NCBI GenBank assembly: GCA_902776305.1
Contig: CACYPS010000014.1
Span: 1 to 64,000 of the forward strand
Origin: an uncultured Lachnospiraceae bacterium
GTDB lineage: Bacteria > Bacillota > Clostridia > Lachnospirales > Lachnospiraceae
DNA: 64,000 bases
Direction of reading: 5' to 3'
Shown: piece by piece, positions 52,504 through 60,568 of the stretch
How positions within the stretch are numbered: the stretch's first letter is position 1
Layout: each line of letters opens with the position of its first letter
The notes under the pieces: generated by a model
What the model saw: the letters and a program-made list of their open reading frames with translations, nothing else
The model's database searches: none
Told to the model about the DNA's origin: nothing
Position numbers and translations under genes: made by a program

Positions 52504-52749
52504 CTACAAAGTATTCAAACGCTCCGAATACCTGATTATCTTTCTCCGAAAGTATTCGCAAGCCTCCGACTCCGTATCGAAAGTCTTGAGACCGGTTTTA
52601 TGCCCACGTTCACTGTAATACACTTCCCATTTGCCTTCTTCCTCTGTTAAACACAACTTTTCATTCGGAAGAGTTTTGTTCATAATGGCATATAGATCAT
52701 TCGAAATACTATATTTCTCCAAGTCTCTTTTTAATTCATCTATTGTCAT
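52504..52749 (-). CDS. Candidate immunity protein for the TNT toxin
   Basis: An 81-residue acidic soluble protein I do not recognise (MTIDELKRDLEKYSISNDLY at the start, SERGHKTGLKTFDTESEACE in the second half). Its ATG immediately follows the stop codon of the TNT-domain toxin gene (AAG TAG ATG), the usual place for a cognate immunity gene in polymorphic toxin loci. The known M. tuberculosis TNT inhibitor IFT is about 190 residues, so this would be a different, shorter type. Function is inferred from position and size. Confidence 0.6.
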   Translation of the reverse strand: MTIDELKRDLEKYSISNDLYAIMNKTLPNEKLCLTEEEGKWEVYYSERGHKTGLKTFDTESEACEYFRRKIIRYSERLNTL

Positions 52750-54402
52750 CTACTTCACCCTCCTTATTATTCCCGCTTCCAGTAAATCATCCACTGACTC
52801 CGGAAGCTTATACTGAATACCGCCTCCGGGCTGATCGAACCAGGGCGCCACTTCGCTTGACTGTACTTCTAAAGGTGACTGCACTTCAAACACACTATAG
52901 GGTTTCTGATCAGTTCCCGGTGCAACCGACCTCATTTCATACGGGGTACCTTCAGGTGACGTGTATGTACCAAAATCAGATCCATATCGGTCAATGCGTG
53001 TGCCTTCCGGAAGCACTGTTGTTGTCACCTCGCCGGCAGCACCATCGTTCGGAGGCCATATTGTTTCACCTGTATTTTGATTATAATACTTTGGATTGTC
53101 ATATACCGCCTTATGCTCCATATATTGATCATATCGAGGTTTATTACAATCATCCCATTTACTTATCTTTGAGGTAAATGTTTTATTTGCAACCTCGCCG
53201 GCAGCAATAATCCCGGCAAGGCGACCAAAATCTTCCGATGTAAACGGCGTTATTATTTTTTCTGTAACAACACCGGTCCCTACGGTAAGGATTGTTTTCC
53301 CAGTAAATTTCGCTGCCCCCTTGATTATGTCAGGCACACTACTATGCAGCAAAGCCTTGGCATTACCTTTCAGCGCCAGAGTTATTCCTTTTCCAGACAG
53401 GGGATTGACTGAACCGGCTTGTACCGCTGCCTGAGTCCCAGCTCCTGCGAATGCGAACCCCAAACTCATGGCTGTACTGGCAGAACCCCAAATGTCATAT
53501 ACTGTCTGGTTTCCCATAAAGACAGTATCCCGCAGAAGGTTAAAGGATTTTGTCTGTGCATCCCCCTTTAACCCATAATAGATATCCTGCCCCGCTTCTC
53601 CGAGATTGCTGGCTCCATATGCCACGGCGCTTACACCCGCCGCAACCACAAGCGGTGTTGCTGCCCCTCCGGTACAAATAATTGCAGCTGCACCAATCGC
53701 CATCGTTCCTATTGCAGCTGCTGCATCCCAGAAGCCTTTTCTTGCACGTTCCTCAGCCGCAGCTTTTTCCGCCGCAGCAATCTCTGCCTCTATTTTAGAC
53801 GCAATATTCTCATGTGCATCTGCAATCTGCTGCATGTTATCTGAATAATACTGTACACTGGCTCCGTAAGACTCTTGAAGAGTCCTGAACGCATCCAGAT
53901 TTGCTATTTTTCCGGCTGAGTAATTGTTAACACTGATTGTGCCGGCGCTTTGCGCACTTATTATGGACAGCACACTTTCCAGCATTCCATTGATATTAGC
54001 GCAATCTCCGAGATGTGACGCCTCATATGAGCCGGTACTCTGATTAAGGTTCGTTGTTGTTTCCCGAATAGCGTCATAATTGTTCGAGACACTTTCAGTA
54101 GACGGTAGTGCCGAAGCAAACAGGTCACTGACAGAATACAATATATCTGATAAGGAGCCGACTTCTCCGGCAAAGGCTTCCATATTTCCCTCTACCCGTT
54201 TTTGAACCTCTTCCAAAGATTCCTGTGTGATATGGGCGTCATCAGAGCCATCAATTTCCGTAAATCCGCTCTCGTAGACCATTGCCCGGTCAGCCAGTTC
54301 TGAAACTGCCTGTCCAATCACTCCCACAAGAGTGCCATGCACTTCATTTACATAAATGAGAACTTTGCAACAAAGTTCTACTAAAAGTTCCATGGGTGTC
54401 AT
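52750..54402 (-). CDS. LXG-like toxin with C-terminal TNT (NAD glycohydrolase) domain, N-terminus lost to an IS
   Basis: Residues from the YVNEVHG motif onward match the intact toxin at 61149-62933 through the secretion domain and the glycine-rich pre-toxin region (AAIGTMAIGAAAIICTGGAA, AGQDIYYG). The C-terminal 110 residues are a TNT domain: ETIWPPNDGA, LPEGTRIDRYGSDFGTYTSP, PYSVFEVQSPLEV and APWFDQPGGGIQYKLP. These are hallmarks of the tuberculosis necrotizing toxin fold that hydrolyses NAD. The first 16 codons (54355-54402) are IS terminal sequence, replacing about 53 residues of the secretion domain, so the open frame is probably not secreted or translated normally. No ribosome binding site precedes ATG 54402. 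Confidence 0.82.
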   Translation of the reverse strand: MTPMELLVELCCKVLIYVNEVHGTLVGVIGQAVSELADRAMVYESGFTEIDGSDDAHITQESLEEVQKRVEGNMEAFAGEVGSLSDILYSVSDLFASALPSTESVSNNYDAIRETTTNLNQSTGSYEASHLGDCANINGMLESVLSIISAQSAGTISVNNYSAGKIANLDAFRTLQESYGASVQYYSDNMQQIADAHENIASKIEAEIAAAEKAAAEERARKGFWDAAAAIGTMAIGAAAIICTGGAATPLVVAAGVSAVAYGASNLGEAGQDIYYGLKGDAQTKSFNLLRDTVFMGNQTVYDIWGSASTAMSLGFAFAGAGTQAAVQAGSVNPLSGKGITLALKGNAKALLHSSVPDIIKGAAKFTGKTILTVGTGVVTEKIITPFTSEDFGRLAGIIAAGEVANKTFTSKISKWDDCNKPRYDQYMEHKAVYDNPKYYNQNTGETIWPPNDGAAGEVTTTVLPEGTRIDRYGSDFGTYTSPEGTPYEMRSVAPGTDQKPYSVFEVQSPLEVQSSEVAPWFDQPGGGIQYKLPESVDDLLEAGIIRRVK

Positions 54403-54560
54403 GAATATATGGGATGTTTGTTGATAGTGCCCAATTTATCAACCCGATTCAGCCTTGAAATCACTGAAAATATGTGAAATATGAACACATTTTTCTCTTG
54501 CCTTCACCTGCTGCAAGTGGTATATTTAGCGTAACAGTTACACTAAATATAGGAGGGTGT

Positions 54561-56186
54561 ATGTACCTCAATACCACAGTGAAAATCCCTGAAATCAAAG
54601 GGAAGATCATCTTCAAGAAAAAGAGCGGGACCACCTATGTGCAGTATCAGTATGGCAGCGAGTACAAAAGTGAAAGAAAATACGCTGTCCCATTGAGGGT
54701 CATAGTGGGGAAGAAATCCGAGGACGATCCATCCCTGATGATTCCAAATGAAAAGTTCCAGATCTATTTCCCGGATGTCGAGCTCCCCGACGAACTCCCA
54801 TTTGCTTACCGGAGCTGCTGTCTCAAGATCGGCACATGCGTCATCATCCGGAAAGTACTCGATGAATACAGGCTGCAGCAGATGCTTAAAAAGCTGTTCG
54901 GCGATGACACAGGGCTCATCCTTGACCTCATAGCGTACCTGATCATTGAAGAGGAAAACGCAGGCCAGTATTATCCGGACTTTGCCTTCACCCACCCCCT
55001 CTTTTCTGAGAAAATGACGATCTACAGTGATTCCAAAGTGAGCAGGCTCCTGAACTCGATCAGCAAGGACCAGTGCATAAGCTTCCTGGATGATTGGAAC
55101 AAGAACCGTGACCACAGGAGCCGGATCTACATCTCTTATGACTCTACCAACAAGAACTGTGACGCCGGGGATATCGATATCGTCGAGTATGGGAAAGCTA
55201 AGGACGACAAAGGCCTCCCCGTATTCAACCTTTCTATTGCGATGGACAAGACGAACCGCGTCCCCCTCTTTTACGAGGAATACCCCGGTTCTGTCACCGA
55301 CGTGTCCCAGTTCACCTTCATGGTCGATAAGGTCATTGAGTATAACTATAAGAAGATCGGCTTCATCCTCGACCGTGGATACTTCAGCAAGGATAACATC
55401 CGGTACATTGATGAGAATGATTATACTTTCATCATCATGTGCAAGGGCCGCAGGTCGCTTGTGTCCTCGCTGGTCCTGGACAATCAGGGGTCTTTTGAAA
55501 CAAAGCGGGATGCAGCGATCCGCGCCTATAAAGTCTACGGTACCACGGTCATGGCAAGGCTTTATGAGGATGACACGAAGGACAGATATTTCCATATCTA
55601 CTACAACCCGTCCAAGCAGGCCGGCGAGCGGGAGCTCCTGGAGCAGAGGATTGAAAAGCTCCGCCAGTTCATGGACAAGCGCGTAGGGAAGGAAGAAAAG
55701 TTCGGCAAAGCCTACCAGGACTACTTCCATCTTCATTACAGCAGGAAGGGGGTCTTCCTTGGAGCCGATGAGCGGGCCGATGTAATAGAGGAACAGCTGC
55801 GGCTGTGCGGTTATTTCTGCATCATCACATCGGAAAAGATGACGGCTTCACAGGCACTGATCCAGTATAAGGGGCGGGATATCTCCGAGAAGCTCTTCCG
55901 CAGCGACAAGACCTTCATAGGTTCCCGGAGCGAGCGGATACAGTCATCACGCAGTATGTCATCCAAGATATTTATCGAATTTGTGGCTCTGATCGTCCGC
56001 AACCGGATCTACAACCTCCTTAAAGAGCAGATGATCCGGATGGAATCGAAGCAGAAATACATGACCGTCCCCGCAGCGATCCGGGAGCTTGAGAAGATCG
56101 AGATGGTCCGCCGGAATGGCGGGCGCTATAAGCTGGACCACGCGGTCAGGGAGGAGCCGGACGATGGCGAGGAAGAAATCAACTGA
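54561..56186 (+). CDS. IS1634-family transposase
   Basis: DDE transposase of the IS4-like superfamily, 541 residues. Features are an N-terminal region (YVQYQYGSEYKSERKYAVPL), a first catalytic region IYISYDSTNKNCDAGDIDI (near 195), a second at GFILDRGYFSKDNIRYIDEN (DRGYFS, near 272) and a C-terminal EFVALIVRNRIYNLL segment with the E. The size agrees with IS1634 members. ATG 54561 follows AGGAGG by 4 bases; upstream ATGs are poorly placed. It overlaps the small accessory gene by 23 bp. The frame is intact, so the copy may be active. Confidence 0.85.
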   Translation: MYLNTTVKIPEIKGKIIFKKKSGTTYVQYQYGSEYKSERKYAVPLRVIVGKKSEDDPSLMIPNEKFQIYFPDVELPDELPFAYRSCCLKIGTCVIIRKVLDEYRLQQMLKKLFGDDTGLILDLIAYLIIEEENAGQYYPDFAFTHPLFSEKMTIYSDSKVSRLLNSISKDQCISFLDDWNKNRDHRSRIYISYDSTNKNCDAGDIDIVEYGKAKDDKGLPVFNLSIAMDKTNRVPLFYEEYPGSVTDVSQFTFMVDKVIEYNYKKIGFILDRGYFSKDNIRYIDENDYTFIIMCKGRRSLVSSLVLDNQGSFETKRDAAIRAYKVYGTTVMARLYEDDTKDRYFHIYYNPSKQAGERELLEQRIEKLRQFMDKRVGKEEKFGKAYQDYFHLHYSRKGVFLGADERADVIEEQLRLCGYFCIITSEKMTASQALIQYKGRDISEKLFRSDKTFIGSRSERIQSSRSMSSKIFIEFVALIVRNRIYNLLKEQMIRMESKQKYMTVPAAIRELEKIEMVRRNGGRYKLDHAVREEPDDGEEEIN

Positions 56187-56376
56187 ATCAATTGATGCCG
56201 AGATCACAAAAATAAAGTCTGATATGTCAAAACTGCAGGACAGGTATAACAAACTGGCAGACAGGCTCAAGAACCTGGAAGGACAGAAACGTCGGATTGA
56301 GACCGACACCATAATGGACGCTTACCTGAGAAGCAGCAAAAGTTTTGCTGAAATCATGACGTTTCTGAATCCCTGA
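56164..56376 (+). CDS. Small coiled-coil protein encoded in the IS
   Basis: A 70-residue basic coiled-coil protein (MARKKSTESIDAEITKIKSD, then DRYNKLADRLKNLEGQKRR), ending near the right terminus of the IS. GGAG lies 7 bases before ATG 56164 inside the transposase gene, so the two are translationally coupled. Similar small proteins resembling DUF4315 occur beside mobile-element genes; a role in transposition control is plausible but unproven. Confidence 0.6.
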   Translation: MARKKSTESIDAEITKIKSDMSKLQDRYNKLADRLKNLEGQKRRIETDTIMDAYLRSSKSFAEIMTFLNP

Positions 56377-56460
56377 CAGCATTTAGTGTAACTTTTTTGC
56401 AAAGTTCACATTAATCATTTAACGTATCTCCCTTCCATCCGGATTGAGAATGATTCCACC

Positions 56461-56786
56461 TTACTTTTTCGCTTCGTTCCACTCAGCCGGCGTTATCTTC
56501 CGAAACCCGCCTGCGGAAATCGCCAGATTAAGATTGTTCACCATTGTCTCTTCTTCCTCGTCAGCATATCCTCTTACAAGCACTTCCGCGACATCTTCGT
56601 TATTAAAATAGCAACGGCATCCCCCAGAAAGCCTTCCGGATACGTGCATCCACCGTACTCAAAATACACATTCTCGCCATCCAACTTCATGGCGATCGCC
56701 CTCGAAATAATCATGATTCTTTTCTTCCCGCCGTTTAAAAGGACGAATGAACCAACCGGAAGAAATTCTACATTTTCTATTTCCAT
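56461..56786 (-). pseudogene. DUF4176 gene, frameshifted
   Basis: Nearly identical to the intact DUF4176 gene at 63319-63645 (FLPVGSFVLLNGGKKRIMII, YGGCTYPEG), but one A is missing near 56610 (TTATTAAAATAGC where the intact copy has TTATTAAAATAAGC). The frame shifts after DAVA. The rest (YFNNEDVAEVLVRGYADEEE) continues in another frame to the original stop at 56461. GGAGGAG lies 8 bases before ATG 56786. DUF4176 genes are typical members of LXG toxin clusters. Confidence 0.85.
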
Positions 56787-56934
56787 CAATTAAGCTCCTC
56801 CCCACCGAAACAATTTGTCGTTTAATTGATAAAGTTCTCTATTCGTGCGCAAAGAACATTAATCCTACTCGCAAGACTCCCAATCAGCCCCTGCAGATTA
56901 CTCTCCTCATTTTGCAGCCTCGCAAGCTCCAGAT

Positions 56935-57255
56935 TCATATCGTCATGAATACGGTCAACTTCCAACCCATATGATAGAGGTCAACTTCCAACCCATATGA
57001 TAGAATAGCGGCTGAAAGCTCGGAGATCTCTGCCTGATATTCCGTGAACTTGTTTCCCTTCCAATTTTCCACGGTTGCAAGATTGATTGTCCTAGTGGAC
57101 ATTGCAACGAGGCCATCCTTGACCCCATCAACCTGCTTGACCGCATATCGCAGCCTCTGTATTTTGTCTCCAACTGCCATTAACTGGTTCTCATAAGAGT
57201 ATTTCTCTCTGTAGGCAGCAGACCTCTCATTCACTAATGCATCAAGTTCACTCAT
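56935..57255 (-). CDS. DUF5082/YwqH-like T7SS partner protein, truncated by a frameshift
   Basis: Helical, 106 residues as it stands (MSELDALVNERSAAYREKYS). A 26-bp tandem duplication at 56954-57005 shifts the frame after SYGLEVD, so the protein now ends LYHMGWKLTVFMTI. Removing one copy restores a 135-residue frame to a stop at 56822, with a coiled C-terminus (RIHDDMNLELARLQNEESNL ... IENFIN). The size and heptad pattern match the DUF5082/YwqH-like small proteins that precede LXG toxins and help their secretion. AAGGAGG lies before ATG 57255, 14 bp after the preceding gene. Confidence 0.75.
   Translation of the reverse strand: MSELDALVNERSAAYREKYSYENQLMAVGDKIQRLRYAVKQVDGVKDGLVAMSTRTINLATVENWKGNKFTEYQAEISELSAAILSYGLEVDLYHMGWKLTVFMTI
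56954..57005. repeat. 26-bp tandem duplication causing a frameshift
   Basis: GTCAACTTCCAACCCATATG and six further bases occur twice, at 56954-56979 and 56980-57005, differing at the last base. Twenty-six is not a multiple of three. The duplication is the sole cause of the premature stop in the 57255 gene. Confidence 0.95.
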
Positions 57256-57269
57256 TTCTCTACCCCTCC

Positions 57270-57590
57270 TTAATCCCAGATGGCATCTGCCTTCTCGTAA
57301 TTACGCCTGTTCCGGTTTCGCTCGGCTTCATCCTTGAGGTTTTCCAATAATGCATACAGGCGACCCTCTTCTTCCTCTATGACACTGCTGCTCATCGCAT
57401 GCAGGATTTCCACATAGCGGCGGGCTTCTTCGGCGCGGGCGTGCTCTTCAGGGTCCTCTCTTAGCGTCGGGAGCAGTTCGTCAAAGATGTTCATGAGTCG
57501 CACTTCGGCAATCTCCTTCTCCTGACAGGCATCATCGTATTCTTGTAGCAGCCGTTCATATGTTTCAATTTCTCGTGTGATATCTTTCAT
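57270..57590 (-). CDS. Small coiled-coil partner protein (Lap2/DUF3958-like)
   Basis: A 106-residue acidic helical protein (MKDITREIETYERLLQEYDD, EEEGRLYALLENLKDEAERN) with heptad repeats throughout, no cysteine and no signal peptide. Such proteins pair with Esx-like Lap1 proteins to form the targeting complex of LXG toxins. Its ATG overlaps the TGA of the preceding candidate immunity gene (ATGA), and 14 bp follow to the DUF5082-like gene. It may serve the TNT cassette downstream. The family is assigned by shape and context only. Confidence 0.65.
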   Translation of the reverse strand: MKDITREIETYERLLQEYDDACQEKEIAEVRLMNIFDELLPTLREDPEEHARAEEARRYVEILHAMSSSVIEEEEGRLYALLENLKDEAERNRNRRNYEKADAIWD

Positions 57591-58120
57591 ACATCTCCCG
57601 TTTTGAATTGACCTAAGTTGTCAATAGAATATCTTAAACTTGGATTTGCCTCAAACCAGTCTCTGAGAAATATTTCATATAGAAAGTTTTTCTTTGTATT
57701 ATTAGAATCATTTGACGAATATATTAATTTCTTATTTTTTACGCTATATTTATAACAATACCATTCTGAATTCTCTTCTTGCTTGTTAACTCTATAATAA
57801 ACATCCATCTCCTTCGTATCAGTATAGAAGCTAATTCTTAGTTCAGCTCCCTCTTCACAATATTCATCTTTATAACGTTCATAATATTGCCCTTCATTAA
57901 TATAATAGCCCTCATTATCTCTTCCACGATTATCTAATTGTCTCATATTAGAAAATAATCCCTTAACTTTTCCGATACTACTCAATTCAAAACGTTCATG
58001 TACTCTTGAATAGTACATCTGGTCAAACACATTTTTCTCTCGAATAAAATTCATATAAATAAAAGAACTAAATAGAGTTATGAGAACTATCCCGATTATA
58101 ATAGCAATACTTTTTTTCAC
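57587..58120 (-). CDS. Membrane-anchored candidate immunity protein for toxin B
   Basis: A 177-residue protein with one N-terminal transmembrane helix (SIAIIIGIVLITLFSSFIYM) and a soluble domain rich in Tyr, Asn and charged residues (EGYYINEGQYYERYKDEYCE). It starts with GTG at 58120, which overlaps the toxin stop (GTGA), and GGATATTAA precedes it. No family is recognised. Position directly after the toxin and the membrane anchor suggest an immunity protein acting at the outer face of the membrane, by analogy with T7SS toxins that attack lipids or cell-wall precursors. Confidence 0.65.
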   Translation of the reverse strand: MKKSIAIIIGIVLITLFSSFIYMNFIREKNVFDQMYYSRVHERFELSSIGKVKGLFSNMRQLDNRGRDNEGYYINEGQYYERYKDEYCEEGAELRISFYTDTKEMDVYYRVNKQEENSEWYCYKYSVKNKKLIYSSNDSNNTKKNFLYEIFLRDWFEANPSLRYSIDNLGQFKTGDV

Positions 58121-59886
58121 TTAATATCCTCCAGTGTAGGAGATTCTGCCTCAAGATTCTTAATAAATCTAAATGTGTCTGGCGCTTCTCTTTTTAAACA
58201 TTCCATAGCATAATTATCATCCTGAAGCAGCCCTGAAAGTCGTTTTATCTCTTCTAAATCACGAGTGCTTGAAGCAACATTTATCTGACGGTACAGTTCA
58301 GGATACACTAACTCCGAGTATATTTTCTTTTTAACTACATCTAACCCAGTATCTTTCAAAAAAAGTGTTGCTCTTGAACTACCATTTGCCAACTCATCAT
58401 AATAGTAATTTACAGCCTCAAAGTATGATATTTTTTTATTTTTCATACGGCTTGTAATATTTTCCGCATCTAAATCGGAAATATAATCATCCCCCCCAAA
58501 TGATGGAGGTGGCATAAGCGTTGCATCCCCCAACCAACCTGCATAATCAGCAACGCCTTCGTCATCTGTGTGAAGAAAAATATTCGATCCAATTCCATCT
58601 CTATGAAAAGATGGTTCTGATGCCATAATAGCACTTGTTGTGATTTGCTGATGTGCAAAATCACCTTTATCAAGAAAATCTCCGTATTGATTATTCCATA
58701 TGCGAAGAAACTCTTCCTCCTCTTTTTTTACTTTTTCTTCTTCAGTCTCCGTTCCATCTACGCTTTTATATTGATGCCTCGTTTGTTTATCAAACGTTTT
58801 TTTCCATCTTTGAAAATCCCCATACCTGCCGGAATCCTTGATCTCATCTACGGAACTTGGTAACCAATAATTATCCGGAGCGCCCGCAATGACATGCTGA
58901 ACCCTCACTTTATATCGTAACCAACCATATTCTTCTTTACCAATCCCCAAGATATCAACATAGTATTCTTCCTCAGTCTTTCCATCAAATGCAATTCCGC
59001 TAACATCATCCCAAAAAGTTTTGGAATCTATACTTATAATCAATATCTTTTGGGGATCATCATCATAATACAAACCTCCCATCAATCTGACAAATAGCCA
59101 ATCCAACTCCGACTGAGGTGCATTTGGGTTATTCTCTTTCAATTTTGCATATACTTTAAGCATTATTTCGCATGTTCTATCATCAAACCCGAACTGTTCT
59201 TTTATGTTTTTTTTGAACAAATAAACCGCTGCAAGTTCAGTATCGACAGAAACAATCCCCATCCGCCATGATTCACCATCGCTGTGAAACCCATCGCCAG
59301 AGAAGGAGCAGGAAATTACATTCAGACCTTTTTGAGCAGATCCTCTAATTGCCATTCCTTTTGAAAAAAGGCTCTCTGATCCAGACTCAATCTCATAATA
59401 TGTCCTTTCTTCTTTTTCCCAGTGATCATACTCTTTTTGATGCCAATAAGACTTTATCGTATAGTAGCTATACATATTTCGGTAATAGTTACCCAAGAGA
59501 ATCGCCTCAAAAGAAAAACCGAGTGAGCGATTTAAGTAATCTTCAGCTTTGGCATCTGCCTCTTCCTTATTTTTTTTGCTCTCTTCCTTCCCATGATCAA
59601 TTTCGTTTGAATCAAGAATCTTACTCGTTGCACTTACAATAGATTTCAAGGATTCACAGTCAGATATATCCGCATCATTTGCATACTCCAATGCGTCCAA
59701 TACGGCCTTATAGTCAAGCATATGTTCTTTGATACCGCTAATAGACACCGATTTTAAGATTCCCTCATCCAGAAAACTATTCACAGCATTTCTTACAGTC
59801 GTAATGGATTGATTGTCTTTTTCTAAATGCGATCTATAAGAATCACAACGTCTTTTGGTCAATGCAGGATCAAGATAATATCCCAT
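58117..59886 (-). CDS. LXG-type secreted toxin B with unassigned C-terminal domain
   Basis: A 589-residue protein. The N-terminal 130 residues are helical with heptads (LEKDNQSITTVRNAVNSFLD, SKKNKEEADAKAEDYLN), consistent with an LXG-like secretion domain. The C-terminal half contains a compact set of conserved-looking polar residues: GDFAHQQITTSAIM (about 415-428), YAGWLGDATLMPPPSFGGDD (about 453-472) and YISDLDAENI. I recall similar DFxHQ / GWxGDA / DDYxxDLDA patterns in other Firmicute LXG proteins but know no named activity. The His/Asp content would suit a metal hydrolase. AGGAGG lies 9 bases before ATG 59886. Flanked upstream by Lap1/Lap2-like genes and downstream by a candidate immunity gene. 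Confidence 0.7.
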   Translation of the reverse strand: MGYYLDPALTKRRCDSYRSHLEKDNQSITTVRNAVNSFLDEGILKSVSISGIKEHMLDYKAVLDALEYANDADISDCESLKSIVSATSKILDSNEIDHGKEESKKNKEEADAKAEDYLNRSLGFSFEAILLGNYYRNMYSYYTIKSYWHQKEYDHWEKEERTYYEIESGSESLFSKGMAIRGSAQKGLNVISCSFSGDGFHSDGESWRMGIVSVDTELAAVYLFKKNIKEQFGFDDRTCEIMLKVYAKLKENNPNAPQSELDWLFVRLMGGLYYDDDPQKILIISIDSKTFWDDVSGIAFDGKTEEEYYVDILGIGKEEYGWLRYKVRVQHVIAGAPDNYWLPSSVDEIKDSGRYGDFQRWKKTFDKQTRHQYKSVDGTETEEEKVKKEEEEFLRIWNNQYGDFLDKGDFAHQQITTSAIMASEPSFHRDGIGSNIFLHTDDEGVADYAGWLGDATLMPPPSFGGDDYISDLDAENITSRMKNKKISYFEAVNYYYDELANGSSRATLFLKDTGLDVVKKKIYSELVYPELYRQINVASSTRDLEEIKRLSGLLQDDNYAMECLKREAPDTFRFIKNLEAESPTLEDIK

Positions 59887-59887
59887 A

Positions 59888-60235
59888 TCAATCGCCCTCC
59901 TCTTTTAAATGCACCAGTTCAATTCTCAGGGATTTTAGTCTTTCTTCTGCTCGTTCTTTTTCAATTCTAAGATTATCCTGAATCTGGCTTAGCTGCTCCT
60001 CTCCTACGCCCCTCATCTCCAGATATCGCTTTTCCAGATCTTCAAGCGTTGCAAGAAGATCTTTATCTTCAACTCTGTACACATCCCGTCTGCCGACAAT
60101 GTATTTATATTCATCTTCTATAATCTGCTGAAATCTTTGTTCTTCCACTTTTAGTGAGTTTTCAGCCCGTTCAATCTCATCATATCGAGACGTGACAGCT
60201 TTCATTTCATCTCTGACAGTATCTATTCTATCCAT
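59888..60235 (-). CDS. Coiled-coil T7SS partner protein (Lap2/DUF3958-like)
   Basis: A 115-residue, highly charged, wholly helical protein (MDRIDTVRDEMKAVTSRYDE, RIEKERAEERLKSLRIELVH). It lies between an Esx-like gene (18 bp upstream) and toxin B (its TGA lies 1 bp before the toxin ATG). This matches the Lap1-Lap2-LXG order known for LXG systems, in which Lap2 binds the toxin LXG domain. The family is inferred from position and secondary structure. Confidence 0.72.
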   Translation of the reverse strand: MDRIDTVRDEMKAVTSRYDEIERAENSLKVEEQRFQQIIEDEYKYIVGRRDVYRVEDKDLLATLEDLEKRYLEMRGVGEEQLSQIQDNLRIEKERAEERLKSLRIELVHLKEEGD

Positions 60236-60253
60236 GACCGTTCTCCCACAGTC

Positions 60254-60547
60254 TCATTTTTCATTCCATGCCCCGGAATCCACAAGTTGTGCCATCGTGG
60301 CATCTAACACACCAAATGAATGTCCCACACTGCGAATATTCTCCCCATCATTATTAAGCGCATCCCCTAAACAGACAAACGCCGTCTGTTCGCTGTTAAA
60401 TGCAGCCTCACACTCGTTGTCTGCCGTAAGGGTGCTGCTCCCAATGCCCGGAGTCAATATACCTTTTTCAAAACGGCCTGCACTTATAATACTATCTGCA
60501 TATTCCGCTGTAGTACATTCATTAATGTTTATATCACCATTAGACAT
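60254..60547 (-). CDS. Esx-like T7SS effector partner (Lap1, TIGR04197-like)
   Basis: A 97-residue protein with the helix-turn-helix layout of small WXG100-like partners (ECEAAFNSEQTAFVCLGDAL near the middle, IRSVGHSFGVLDATMAQLVD near the end). The conserved F..LD late motif fits TIGR04197/DUF3130 proteins. ATG 60547 follows GAGGTG. It is the first gene of the toxin B cassette. Confidence 0.75.
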   Translation of the reverse strand: MSNGDININECTTAEYADSIISAGRFEKGILTPGIGSSTLTADNECEAAFNSEQTAFVCLGDALNNDGENIRSVGHSFGVLDATMAQLVDSGAWNEK

Positions 60548-60568
60548 ATGCTCACCTCGCTACTTTCT

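Larger units (their letters stand above)
54358..56409 (+). mobile_element. IS1634-type insertion sequence
   Basis: About 2.05 kb. Imperfect inverted termini: GAACTTTGCAACAAAGTT starting at 54360, and, on the other strand, GAACTTTGCAAAAAAGTT ending at 56407; similarity continues to ACTAAA. It carries a transposase gene and a small coiled-coil gene. A second inverted repeat, TATTTAGCGTAAC/TTACACTAAATA (about 54518-54548), lies just before the transposase ribosome binding site and could block read-in translation. The flanks do not match each other: left is the toxin gene, right is the start of a vanished Esx-like gene. No target duplication is seen and a deletion accompanied insertion. Confidence 0.85.

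Noticed and set aside
54543-55736. 397-residue minus-strand open frame opposite the transposase
   Set aside because: The plus-strand frame has clear transposase motifs and a good ribosome binding site; the antisense frame has none.
56574-56789. Independent 71-residue gene
   Set aside because: It is the 5' half of the frameshifted DUF4176 copy, shown by alignment with 63319-63645.
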